Assembly (NCBI GenBank): GCA_017307275.1 | Contig: JAFKFK010000017.1 | Span: 62,001 to 126,000, forward strand | Source of the DNA: Alphaproteobacteria bacterium | GTDB lineage: Bacteria > Pseudomonadota > Alphaproteobacteria > Reyranellales > Reyranellaceae | Length of the DNA: 64,000 nucleotides | Direction of reading: 5' to 3' | Shown: piece after piece, positions 25,017 through 32,413 of the stretch | Layout of the letters: each line of letters begins with the position of its first letter | Numbering within the stretch: position 1 is the stretch's first letter | Notes under the pieces: model-generated | What the model saw: only the letters and a program-made list of their open reading frames with translations | Told to the model about the DNA's origin: nothing | The model's database searches: none | Made by a program: the position numbers and the translations under genes

Positions 25017-26045
25017 ATGAAGCGTCGTACGTTCGTGGGCGCGGCTGCGGCCGGCCTGCCCGCTTTCAGCATCCTCGGCGCCGGCAGCGCCCGCGCCCAG
25101 GTGAAGGAAATCCGCATGATCGAGGCCGGCGGCAAGTCCGGCGAGTCGGTCGAGGTGGGTTACATCGAGCCCTTCACCAAGAAGACCGGGATCAAGGTGA
25201 TCCGCGAGAGCCCAAATCCGCTGGGCAAGCTGCGCGCCCTGGTGGAGAGCGGCCAGACCAGCACGGTGCTGATGGAGCTGGGTTCGGGCGGCATGCTGCA
25301 GGCCCGCAATCTCAAGCTGATCGAGCCGATCGACTGGGCCGCTGTCGCGCCGCAACCGATGTTCCCCGAGGCCAAGCACGAATACGGCTTCGGCTATCAA
25401 TACTTCTCGACCATCATGGCCTGGCGGGCCGGCGCCAAGGCGCCAAAGACCTGGGCCGATTTCTTCAACACCAAGGATTTCCCGGGCAAGCGCTGTCTGC
25501 CGGATTATCCCAACTATGCGATCTCCTTCGCGCTGCTCGCCACCGGGATCACGCCGGACAAGCTCTTTCCGCTCGATGTCGATACCGCCTTCAAGAAGCT
25601 GACCGAGATCAAGAAGGACATCGCCGTGTGGTGGAAGGCGGGCGCGCAGGCGCCGCAGCTCATGAAGGACAACGAGGTGCAGTACGCGATCTGCTGGTCG
25701 GGCCGCGTCGTGGGCGATCCGGCGTTCGGCGTCAATTTCGCCGGCGGCATGGCCGATCTCTCGTACTTCACCATCGTGAAGAACTCGAAGGCCGAGGATC
25801 GTGCGGCCGCCTACAAGCTGATGCACGAGATGTCGATTGCGGCCAATCAGGCGAAGGCCGCGACCGTGGTCTCCTACACCGGACCGAGCCCGGAACTCGA
25901 TGCGCTGCTGCCCAAGGACAAGCTCGCCGAGTATCCGACCAGCAAGCAGAACAAGGCCGTGCAGTGGGTCGAGAACGCCGAATGGTGGGCGGCCAACGGC
26001 GAGGCCGTGAACAAGAAGTGGGAAGCCTTCAAGCTCAGCCTCTGA
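25017..26045 (+). CDS. ABC transporter extracellular solute-binding protein (PotD/PotF-like)
   Basis: A 342-residue periplasmic receptor. The N-terminus, MKRRTFVGAAAAGLPAFSIL with cleavage near ARAQ, has a twin-arginine pair before the hydrophobic core and may use the Tat route. The mature part belongs to the spermidine/putrescine-type binding protein family (family 1/8), with GYQYFSTIMAWRAG, WADFFNTKDFPGKR and a C-terminal NAEWWAANGEAVNKKW segment. The ligand is not determined; because the operon starts with an aminotransferase, an amine or amino acid derivative is likely. A strong GGAGGG ribosome-binding site precedes the ATG. Confidence 0.9.
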   Translation: MKRRTFVGAAAAGLPAFSILGAGSARAQVKEIRMIEAGGKSGESVEVGYIEPFTKKTGIKVIRESPNPLGKLRALVESGQTSTVLMELGSGGMLQARNLKLIEPIDWAAVAPQPMFPEAKHEYGFGYQYFSTIMAWRAGAKAPKTWADFFNTKDFPGKRCLPDYPNYAISFALLATGITPDKLFPLDVDTAFKKLTEIKKDIAVWWKAGAQAPQLMKDNEVQYAICWSGRVVGDPAFGVNFAGGMADLSYFTIVKNSKAEDRAAAYKLMHEMSIAANQAKAATVVSYTGPSPELDALLPKDKLAEYPTSKQNKAVQWVENAEWWAANGEAVNKKWEAFKLSL

Positions 26046-26057
26046 GCGGAGACTTCG

Positions 26058-26876
26058 ATGCGCGGACAGGGATTTGGCTTCATCGCACCGTTGCTGGTGC
26101 TGATGTTCGTCGCCTTCAACGCGCCCATCGTCTACATGCTGGGCCTCGCCTTCTGGGAGAAGGGGCGGGGCTTCACGCTCCAGCACTATGAAGGGTTGCT
26201 CGACGCGCCGGTCTATCTGCGCGTGTTGGGCAACACCATGCGCGTCGCCCTGGTGGCGACCTTGGCCAATGTCGTCATCGGCTATCCGCTGGCGCTCTGG
26301 ATGCGCGGGCTCAGCAATCGCGGGCGCATGATCGCGCTTTCGCTTGTCGTGCTGCCGTTCTGGGTCAGCATCCTGGTAAGGACCTACGCCTGGATCGTCG
26401 TGCTGGGCAACGGCGGCTTGGTGAATCGCGCTCTTCAATGGAGCGGACTCACCGATGCGCCGGTTTCCTTCCTCTACAACGAGCTCGGCGTCACCATCGG
26501 CATGGCCAATGTCCTGCTGCCGTTCCTCGTGCTGCCGTTGTTTGCTGCCATGATCCGTATCGACGACCGGTTGTTGCAGGCCGCCGCGTCGCTCGGCGCT
26601 CCGCCGCGCACCATCTTCTGGAAGGTCTTCTTTCCGCTCACCTTGCCGGCGCTGGCGGCGGGCACGTTGCTGGTCTTCATCCTCTGCCTCGGCTTCTACG
26701 TGACGCCGGCGATTCTTGGAGGCGGGCGCGTCCCCATGATCTCCAATCTGCTCGACACGTTGATCAACCAGATCCCGCGCTGGGAGACGGCGGCGGCGAT
26801 CTCGACGATCCTGTTGATCGTGACGCTGCTGATCTTCGCCGCCTACCGTCGCCTCGACAGGAAGGCATCGGCATGA
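26058..26876 (+). CDS. ABC transporter permease (PotB-like)
   Basis: A 272-residue inner-membrane protein with six predicted segments. The EAA loop contacting the ATPase is recognisable as LQAAASLGAPPRTIFWKVFFPLTLPAL. It belongs to the binding-protein-dependent permease family of polyamine importers. It starts 12 bases after the binding protein gene, and its stop overlaps the next permease start (ATGA), so both permeases are made in equal amounts. Confidence 0.92.
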   Translation: MRGQGFGFIAPLLVLMFVAFNAPIVYMLGLAFWEKGRGFTLQHYEGLLDAPVYLRVLGNTMRVALVATLANVVIGYPLALWMRGLSNRGRMIALSLVVLPFWVSILVRTYAWIVVLGNGGLVNRALQWSGLTDAPVSFLYNELGVTIGMANVLLPFLVLPLFAAMIRIDDRLLQAAASLGAPPRTIFWKVFFPLTLPALAAGTLLVFILCLGFYVTPAILGGGRVPMISNLLDTLINQIPRWETAAAISTILLIVTLLIFAAYRRLDRKASA

Positions 26877-27679
26877 TCGGCAACACCCCCTGGACGCAGC
26901 GGCTCCTGACGGCGGCCGGTTTCTTTGGTCTCGCCTTCCTGACCGTGCCGCTGCTCATCGTCATCCCGATGTCGTTTTCCTCGGCCAGGGCATTGACCTT
27001 CCCGCCGCCGGGTCTGTCGCTGCGCTGGTACGAAGCCTTCTTCGGCGATTCGCGCTGGATGGAGGCGATGGCCACGTCGGCGTCGGTTGCGGCCATCTCG
27101 TCGGTGGCGGCGCTCGTCCTGGGCGGGCTCGCTGTCTACGGCCTGCGTCGGGGCAACTTCATCGGCCGCGGTCCGGCCGAGGGCAACTTCATGGCGCCGC
27201 TGATCGTGCCCACGATCATCACCGCCATTGCGCTCTATCTCGGCCTCGCCAAGGTCGGCCTGCTGGGCTCATTCCTCGGCCTCGTGGTGGCGCACACGAT
27301 CCTGAACGTACCGCTGGTCATCATGGTGCTGGGCGTGGCGATTCGCGAATTCGATCAGCGGATCGAGCAGGTTGCCTGGAGTCTGGGGGCGTCCTGGACC
27401 TACACCATGCGCAAAGTGGTGCTACCCAATTTGGCGCCGAGCGTCTTCGCGGCCTGGATCTTCGCCTTCATCGGCAGTTTCGACGAAGTGATCGTGACGT
27501 CGTTCATCGCCGGCAAGTACGAGACCGTACCCAAGAAGATGTTCAACGAGCTGATCCTCGAGGTGAATCCGACCATCACCGCTGTTGCAACGCTGCTGAT
27601 CGCCTTTACGGTCTTGGCGCTGGCGGCCGTTGCGTTCATCCTCGGTCGGGCCGGCAAGCTGAAGCAGACGCTGGTTTAG
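26873..27679 (+). CDS. ABC transporter permease (PotC-like)
   Basis: A 268-residue partner permease with six predicted segments and an EAA loop IEQVAWSLGASWTYTMRKVVLPNLAPS. I place the start at ATG 26873, inside the stop of the preceding permease; a longer frame upstream is shadow sequence of potB. With the ATPase, receptor and the other permease it completes a full importer. mvaB starts 10 bases downstream. Confidence 0.92.
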   Translation: MIGNTPWTQRLLTAAGFFGLAFLTVPLLIVIPMSFSSARALTFPPPGLSLRWYEAFFGDSRWMEAMATSASVAAISSVAALVLGGLAVYGLRRGNFIGRGPAEGNFMAPLIVPTIITAIALYLGLAKVGLLGSFLGLVVAHTILNVPLVIMVLGVAIREFDQRIEQVAWSLGASWTYTMRKVVLPNLAPSVFAAWIFAFIGSFDEVIVTSFIAGKYETVPKKMFNELILEVNPTITAVATLLIAFTVLALAAVAFILGRAGKLKQTLV

Positions 27680-27689
27680 GAACAGAGAC

Positions 27690-28595
27690 ATGAATTTTCC
27701 CAAGAGTGTGCGCCTGGTCGAGGTCGGACCGCGCGACGGGCTGCAGAACGAGGCGAAGCCCGTTCCAGTCGAAGCCAAGGTGAAGCTGATCGACGCGCTG
27801 TCGGCGGCCGGCCATAGCGCCGTCGAAGCCGGCAGCTTCGTGTCGCCCAAGTGGGTGCCGCAGATGGCCAATACCGACGAAGTGATGGCCAAGATTCAGC
27901 GCAAGTCCGGCGTTTCCTACCCGGTGCTGGTGCCCAACAAGCAGGGCATGAACGGTGCGGTGGAAGCGAAGTGCGAGGAGATCGCGATCTTCACCGCGGC
28001 GTCGGAAGCCTTCTGTCGCAAGAACACCAACTGCTCGATCGACGAGAGCTTCGAGCGCTTCGCGCCGGTGATGGAAGCCGCGCTGAAGCACGGCATGAAG
28101 GTGCGCGGCTACGTGTCGACGGTGATCGCCTGTCCCTACGACGGCAAGGTGGCACCCGAGAAGGTTGCAGAAGTGTCGGACCGGCTGTTCCGCATGGGCT
28201 GCTACGAGGTCTCCCTGGGAGACACGATCGGCGTCGGCACGCCAGGCGAATGCGTCGAGATGATCGATGCGGTCGCGGCGAAGGTGCCGCGCGAAAAACT
28301 GGCGGCGCACTTCCACGACACCTACGGCCAGTCGCTGGCCAACATCCTCGCTGTCATGGAGCGCGGCATTGCGGTGTTCGACACGGCGGTCGCGGGACTG
28401 GGCGGTTGTCCCTATGCCAAGGGCGCCTCGGGCAATGTCGGCACCGAGGACGTGATCTATCTGATGAACGGTCTTGGCATCCACCATGGCGTCGATCTCG
28501 ACGCCATCGCAAAGGCCGGCCGCGATATCTGTGTGGCTTTGGGACGCGAGCCTGCGTCCAAGGTGGCGCAGGCGCTGAAAGCAAAGGCCGCCTGA
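27690..28595 (+). CDS. mvaB: Hydroxymethylglutaryl-CoA lyase
   Basis: A 301-residue TIM-barrel lyase that splits HMG-CoA into acetyl-CoA and acetoacetate, the last step of leucine breakdown. The N-terminal VRLVEVGPRDGLQNE holds the metal- and substrate-binding Arg-Asp pair. VSTVIACPYDGKV, SLGDTIGVGTPG, the metal histidines in AHFHDTYGQ and the catalytic cysteine segment GLGGCPYAKGASGNVGTEDV are all present. It is the last gene of the aminotransferase-ABC operon although its pathway partners (mccB, mccA, hydratase) lie 10 kb upstream. A hairpin overlaps its stop codon. Confidence 0.95.
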   Translation: MNFPKSVRLVEVGPRDGLQNEAKPVPVEAKVKLIDALSAAGHSAVEAGSFVSPKWVPQMANTDEVMAKIQRKSGVSYPVLVPNKQGMNGAVEAKCEEIAIFTAASEAFCRKNTNCSIDESFERFAPVMEAALKHGMKVRGYVSTVIACPYDGKVAPEKVAEVSDRLFRMGCYEVSLGDTIGVGTPGECVEMIDAVAAKVPREKLAAHFHDTYGQSLANILAVMERGIAVFDTAVAGLGGCPYAKGASGNVGTEDVIYLMNGLGIHHGVDLDAIAKAGRDICVALGREPASKVAQALKAKAA

Positions 28596-28604
28596 GCGGC
28601 CTTT
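28583..28604. terminator. Bidirectional hairpin at the convergent mvaB / ialB ends
   Basis: AAAGGCCGC (28583-28591) and GCGGCCTTT (28596-28604) pair perfectly around the loop CTGA, which contains most of the mvaB stop codon. A on one side and T on the other give a short T run in both directions, so it can end both the mvaB and the ialB transcripts. Confidence 0.7.
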
Positions 28605-28613
28605 CGCGGCGGC

Positions 28614-29120
28614 TTACTTCGTCGCCTTGTCGAAGGCGAGGCCGAAGCCCAGCAGCGGGACGTCGATGGCGATCGGACGCTTGTTCTGGTCGAACACCGT
28701 GACCTTCAGGGTCGTGCCGGTACGCATCGACGCCAGCAGCGGATCCTTCAGCGGAACATTGAGCAGGCAGCCGGAGGCCGTGCAGGTCTGCACCGGGAAT
28801 TTCTCGTCCGGCTTGGCATCAACCTTGAGTTGAACCGGCTCCGCAAGGTTGATGCCCAGGGGAAGCTGCATGCCGAGCAACGCGGTCTTGTCGGGCCCCA
28901 TGCGTGCGGCAAGCGAGAGAACGAGCTGCTTGTTCTCCTGTGCGAAGAGCTGCTGCACGGCGCGGCAATCCAGTGTCTTGCCGTCGCCGGAGCATTCGAC
29001 GCGCCATGCCGGCGGGGCAGCCTGCTGGTCTTGAGCCGCAGCGGGTGCGGCAAGGCCGGCAACGGCGGCGAGGAGGGCGAGGGCGCGCTTGGGAGCGCGG
29101 AAGCGGCCGGTAACTGACAT
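28614..29120 (-). CDS. IalB-family (invasion-associated locus B) periplasmic protein
   Basis: A 168-residue exported protein with a signal peptide (ALALLAAVAGLAAPAAAQ). The mature part begins WRVECSGDGKTLDCRAVQQLF and contains CTASGCLLNVPL; the four cysteines are in the positions typical of IalB proteins and probably form disulfides in the periplasm. The family name comes from Bartonella, but homologues are widespread in free-living alphaproteobacteria, where the function is not established. It is monocistronic by appearance, convergent with mvaB. Confidence 0.88.
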   Translation of the reverse strand: MSVTGRFRAPKRALALLAAVAGLAAPAAAQDQQAAPPAWRVECSGDGKTLDCRAVQQLFAQENKQLVLSLAARMGPDKTALLGMQLPLGINLAEPVQLKVDAKPDEKFPVQTCTASGCLLNVPLKDPLLASMRTGTTLKVTVFDQNKRPIAIDVPLLGFGLAFDKATK

Positions 29121-29248
29121 GTCGAACGAAGCCTCGCTGAATCTGATTGTTGGCGGGGGAATAACTCCTGCACTTCGATCGCTCTGGCAAGCCCCCCTCG
29201 TGCACGAACGTTCAAGACGGCTGATCGGCCATTGCCCATATCAACCGG

Positions 29249-29845
29249 ATGGAAGCCTTGTCCGGATTCCTGATCGCCGCTCTCGCGCTGGCCGGCAGCC
29301 CAGGTCCGGCGACGCTGAGCCTTGCTGCCGCTGGTGCGGCTTTCGGGGCGCGTCGCGGTGTTGCCTATCTCGCAGGACTTACCATCGGGATGGTGGTCGT
29401 AATGGGCATCGTGGCGAGCGGTGTCGTCGGCCTGCTGCTGGCCGTGCCCGGTGCAGGGCCTGTCGTTACGGGATTGGCGGCGCTCTATTTCGTCTGGCTG
29501 GCCTGGCGTATCGCGACCGCGCCGCCCCTGTCGGAAGAGGGGGCGGCACGTCCTCCGCCGACGTTTCTCGCGGGGCTGTTGCTCTCCCTCGTCAATCCCA
29601 AGGGCTATGCCGCGATGGCCGCGCTCTATTCGGGCTTTGTCCTGATGCCGGGACAGGTTGTCCTCGACATCGCCGTGAAGATGGCCTGGCTGACGCTCGT
29701 CATTGCAGTGGTCAATGTCGGATGGCTGCTTGTCGGCGCTGCCCTGACGCGCCTGTTCCGGGATCCCCGTAGCAACCGCATCGTCAACGTGGCCTTTGCG
29801 ATCCTGCTGCTTGGCTCGGTGCTCGTTCTTCCCTTTGCGGCGTAG
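29249..29845 (+). CDS. LysE/RhtB-family amino acid exporter
   Basis: A 198-residue inner-membrane protein with five or six hydrophobic segments. LAGSPGPATLSLAAAGAAFGARRG near the N-terminus and LLSLVNPKGYAAM in the middle are the conserved LysE-family motifs. The family exports lysine, threonine, homoserine lactones or other amino acids. No ligand can be read from sequence. The 128 bases upstream, shared with the divergent ialB, hold no clear promoter by eye. Confidence 0.88.
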   Translation: MEALSGFLIAALALAGSPGPATLSLAAAGAAFGARRGVAYLAGLTIGMVVVMGIVASGVVGLLLAVPGAGPVVTGLAALYFVWLAWRIATAPPLSEEGAARPPPTFLAGLLLSLVNPKGYAAMAALYSGFVLMPGQVVLDIAVKMAWLTLVIAVVNVGWLLVGAALTRLFRDPRSNRIVNVAFAILLLGSVLVLPFAA

Positions 29846-29894
29846 CCCGATAATTGCGTTCAGGCAGCGAATATCCCACCAGACGCGCCGGAAA

Positions 29895-29912
29895 CATTGA
29901 ATTAAATCAATG
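29895..29912. promoter_or_regulatory. AT-rich dyad before the GlxA-like regulator
   Basis: CATTGA-N6-TCAATG is a perfect 6-bp inverted repeat with an all-A/T spacer, 14 bases before the start codon at 29927, in an otherwise GC-rich region. The position suits autoregulation or an overlapping promoter; unproven. Confidence 0.35.
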
Positions 29913-29926
29913 GTCAGTCGATAAGA

Positions 29927-30982
29927 ATGACGAACGCTGTGTTCATAAATAGTGCGATGAACAGTCCCGTGTCGCCCTTGTCCGCGTTGTCACCCTTGGT
30001 CGGCGATCAGCCCGAGTCCCGCTTCATCGTGATGCTGGTTTATCCCGGCGTCATGACCATGGATGTCTATGGACCGCTCGAAGCCTTCGCCATGGCCAAT
30101 TCCTCGTCCGGTCGCACGCTTTACCAAGTGGCGATTGCGAGCATGGACGGCGCACCTGTCCCCACATCGCTCGGCGTGCCGATTGCGCCGAACATGGCTG
30201 TCGGGGACATCAAGGAACCGATCGATACGCTGCTGGTGTCCGGCGGCCGCGGCCAGGCGGAGGCAAGGAACGACCAGACACTGATGGGCTGGCTGCGCGC
30301 CGGCAGTCGGGAGGCCCGCCGCACCGGCTCGATCTGCACAGGTGCCTTCCTGCTGGCTGCCGCCGGATTGCTCGACGGCCGGCGGGCCACGACCCACTGG
30401 GCGATGGGGGCGGAGCTCGGCCAGAACTACCCCAAGGTGACCGTCGACATCGACCCGATCTTCGTACGCGACGGAAATATCTACACCTCCGCCGGTGTCA
30501 CGGCTGGCATCGACCTGGCGCTCGGCCTGATCGAAGAGGATCATGGTCGCACCCTCGCGCTGCGCGTGGCGCGCGCCCTCGTGCTCTATCTCAAGCGGCA
30601 GGGCGGGCAATCGCAGTTCAGCAACCACCTGCAGGCTCAGTTTGCCGCCAGCCCGCCGGTTCGCTCGGCCCAGGAATGGGCGCTGAACAACCTCTCCGTG
30701 GATCTCGGTGTCGACGCGCTGGCCAGGCAGGCGAGGATGAGCGAGCGCACCTTCCGCCGCACGTTCGTCGAGGAGACGGGGGAGACGCCGCGCGAGTTCG
30801 TCGAGCGCATCCGGCTCGAAGCGGCCCGCGACCTGCTCGAGGAAATTCAGCTCAGCGTGCAGGCCGTTGCCACGCGGTGCGGCTTCGCCACCGTCGACAA
30901 TCTGCGACGTGCCTTCGTGCGCCGTCTCGGCATCACGCCACAGCAATACCGGCAGCGTTTCGCCAGCCAATCGGTAGGCTGA
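29927..30982 (+). CDS. GlxA-family transcriptional regulator (DJ-1/PfpI-like domain plus AraC helix-turn-helix)
   Basis: A 351-residue regulator. Residues 30-210 form a DJ-1/PfpI-like amidotransferase domain with the cysteine C137 in the nucleophile elbow GSICTGAFLLAAAG. Residues 240-345 form an AraC double helix-turn-helix with ARQARMSERTFRRTFVEETGETPREFV and VATRCGFATVDNLRRAFVRRLGITPQQYRQRF. Relatives (GlxA, GbdR, ArgR/CdhR) sense quaternary amines or amino acids and control their catabolism. No obvious target operon is adjacent. The first ATG has a weak ribosome-binding site; ATG 29957 is an alternative. Confidence 0.9.
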   Translation: MTNAVFINSAMNSPVSPLSALSPLVGDQPESRFIVMLVYPGVMTMDVYGPLEAFAMANSSSGRTLYQVAIASMDGAPVPTSLGVPIAPNMAVGDIKEPIDTLLVSGGRGQAEARNDQTLMGWLRAGSREARRTGSICTGAFLLAAAGLLDGRRATTHWAMGAELGQNYPKVTVDIDPIFVRDGNIYTSAGVTAGIDLALGLIEEDHGRTLALRVARALVLYLKRQGGQSQFSNHLQAQFAASPPVRSAQEWALNNLSVDLGVDALARQARMSERTFRRTFVEETGETPREFVERIRLEAARDLLEEIQLSVQAVATRCGFATVDNLRRAFVRRLGITPQQYRQRFASQSVG

Positions 30983-31131
30983 CGGGCTTGGCGCCGCGAA
31001 ATGGACGATTTGGCCGGAAGTGCAGCCATATTGGCCAAAACTGCCCCCTGTCCAGAGTAGCCTCTGCAATTTGTTAGAGCGATGTTCTTCCTGGGTGTTC
31101 GGGTGAGTCCGAGCTGTGGGAACCAGGTGCT

Positions 31132-32136
31132 GTGGTGGGTATTTCCGTATTGGCGTCGCGTAAGGCTGTGTGCTCGACTGCACCTGACCAGGTGCAGGGC
31201 ATGCACTTGGGCATGACGGTCGACGAGATCGTCGAGCACCCAGCCTTGCACGGCCATATCCGCCAGCAAGCCCAACTCCTTCTCCAGGCCTACGAAGGCA
31301 ATCCGCGGCTCTCCTCCGTCTTCGCCACTCAGCAGCGCTGGCTCATGGGGCACATCGCGCTGGCCTTGCATTTCCGAGCCGCTGCGGCAGGCCGGAGCGG
31401 CGACCTGACCGCCGCGAGGTTCTTCGACGCCGTTGCGAAGCATGAGGTAGCGAGCCGCAACACGGCGGACGCCTTCATCAAGGAAATGCTGAAATACGGC
31501 TACGTGCAGCCCGTGGCAGGCGGGACGGACAAGCGCGTCCGTCCTCTCGAGCCGACGCAGCCCAGCATCGATGCCATCCACGGCTGGGTCGTCGTCCACC
31601 TGGCGACGCTCGACAAGCTCGATGGCGGAGGCCGGGTCGGGACCTATCTCGGTACGCCGGATGCGGTTGCCGACCTTCAGCCGCTGATCGCCGACGGCCT
31701 GCTTTGCTCCCGTCGTATCCGCGAGCCGGAGCGGGCCTTCTCGCTGTTCACCTGGCTCGACAATGGCGGCGTGGTCATGGAGTGGCTGATTTCCGGCATC
31801 GACGAGCGCGACGCCGGCGCTGCACGCGTGCCGACCGGCGTGGTGTCGACTACGGCGCTAGCCGACTGGCTCAATCTCTCTCGCACGCACCTGGCGCGCA
31901 AGCTGCGCGAGGCCGAGGAGATGGGCAGCATCGGCTGGCTGGGCAAGCGCGGACATTCGGTGATGTGGGTGTCCGACAGTTTCCGCCGCGAGTATGCGCG
32001 GGCGCAGGCCGTCAAGCTTGCCATCATCGACGACGCCTTCAACGCCCGGTTCCGGCGAAATGCCGAGCGAGTGGCAACGGCGGCGGCAGAGAATTCACCC
32101 AGAAATAGTCAGCTTTCAGGAGGTCCTGCGAATTGA
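31132..32136 (+). CDS. Winged-helix (MarR-like) DNA-binding protein, unassigned
   Basis: Up to 334 residues. I see two winged-helix-like regions. The first lies around residues 85-145: LTAARFFDAVAKHEVASRNTADAF, then a wing with GGTDKRVRPLEPT. The second lies around residues 235-290: VSTTALADWLNLSRTHLARKLREAEEMGSIGWLGKRG. Such a two-headed architecture is not one I can name. The start is unsure: GTG 31132 or GTG 31135, or ATG 31201, which would drop a 23-residue leader with no obvious fold. It lies 160 bases before the giant autotransporter gene in the same direction and could regulate it (inference). No enzymatic motif seen. Confidence 0.7.
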   Translation: MVGISVLASRKAVCSTAPDQVQGMHLGMTVDEIVEHPALHGHIRQQAQLLLQAYEGNPRLSSVFATQQRWLMGHIALALHFRAAAAGRSGDLTAARFFDAVAKHEVASRNTADAFIKEMLKYGYVQPVAGGTDKRVRPLEPTQPSIDAIHGWVVVHLATLDKLDGGGRVGTYLGTPDAVADLQPLIADGLLCSRRIREPERAFSLFTWLDNGGVVMEWLISGIDERDAGAARVPTGVVSTTALADWLNLSRTHLARKLREAEEMGSIGWLGKRGHSVMWVSDSFRREYARAQAVKLAIIDDAFNARFRRNAERVATAAAENSPRNSQLSGGPAN

Positions 32137-32296
32137 TTGCGGAGTGAGCCGCCCATAGGTTCGACGCATCGATCGGCGGCGCAAAGCGCCGGAATGGAAA
32201 GCCCGAAGAAACAATGTCGGTGGCGATGGCGCAGTGTTGCGCGCCGTCGATGGCAAAGCCTTGCCCTGAGTGGGGCAGCGTAGAGAAGAGGCGGTC
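32137..32296 (+). promoter_or_regulatory. Leader region of the giant autotransporter gene
   Basis: 160 bases without a gene. Near the end two small stems compete for the same bases: GGCAA-AGCC-TTGCC (32252-32265) and TGCCC-TGAGTG-GGGCA (32262-32277). A clear ribosome-binding stretch AGAAGAGG (32284-32291) follows and supports ATG 32297. No convincing -35/-10 pair is visible by eye. Confidence 0.35.
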
Positions 32297-32413
32297 ATGG
32301 TGGGATTGGCGATAGCGGGGCAGGCGGCACGGCCGCGGCGACTCGTGCGCGCGGCGTTGCTGCTGTCGACGGCGCTGACAGGCGCTGCGGTCCTGACGAC
32401 ATATGCCGTGGCC
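32297..32413 (+). other. Signal peptide of the autotransporter
   Basis: Thirty-nine residues: a basic region (ARPRRLVR), a hydrophobic core (AALLLSTALTGAAVLTTY) and an AVA-Q cleavage site. It directs Sec export; the extended ESPR type is not present. Confidence 0.8.

Noticed and set aside
31010..31060. TTTGGCC ... ATTGGCCAAA near-repeats between the AraC-type and winged-helix genes as an operator
   Set aside because: The TTGGCCAA core is itself palindromic and only one full copy is present; too weak to call a site.
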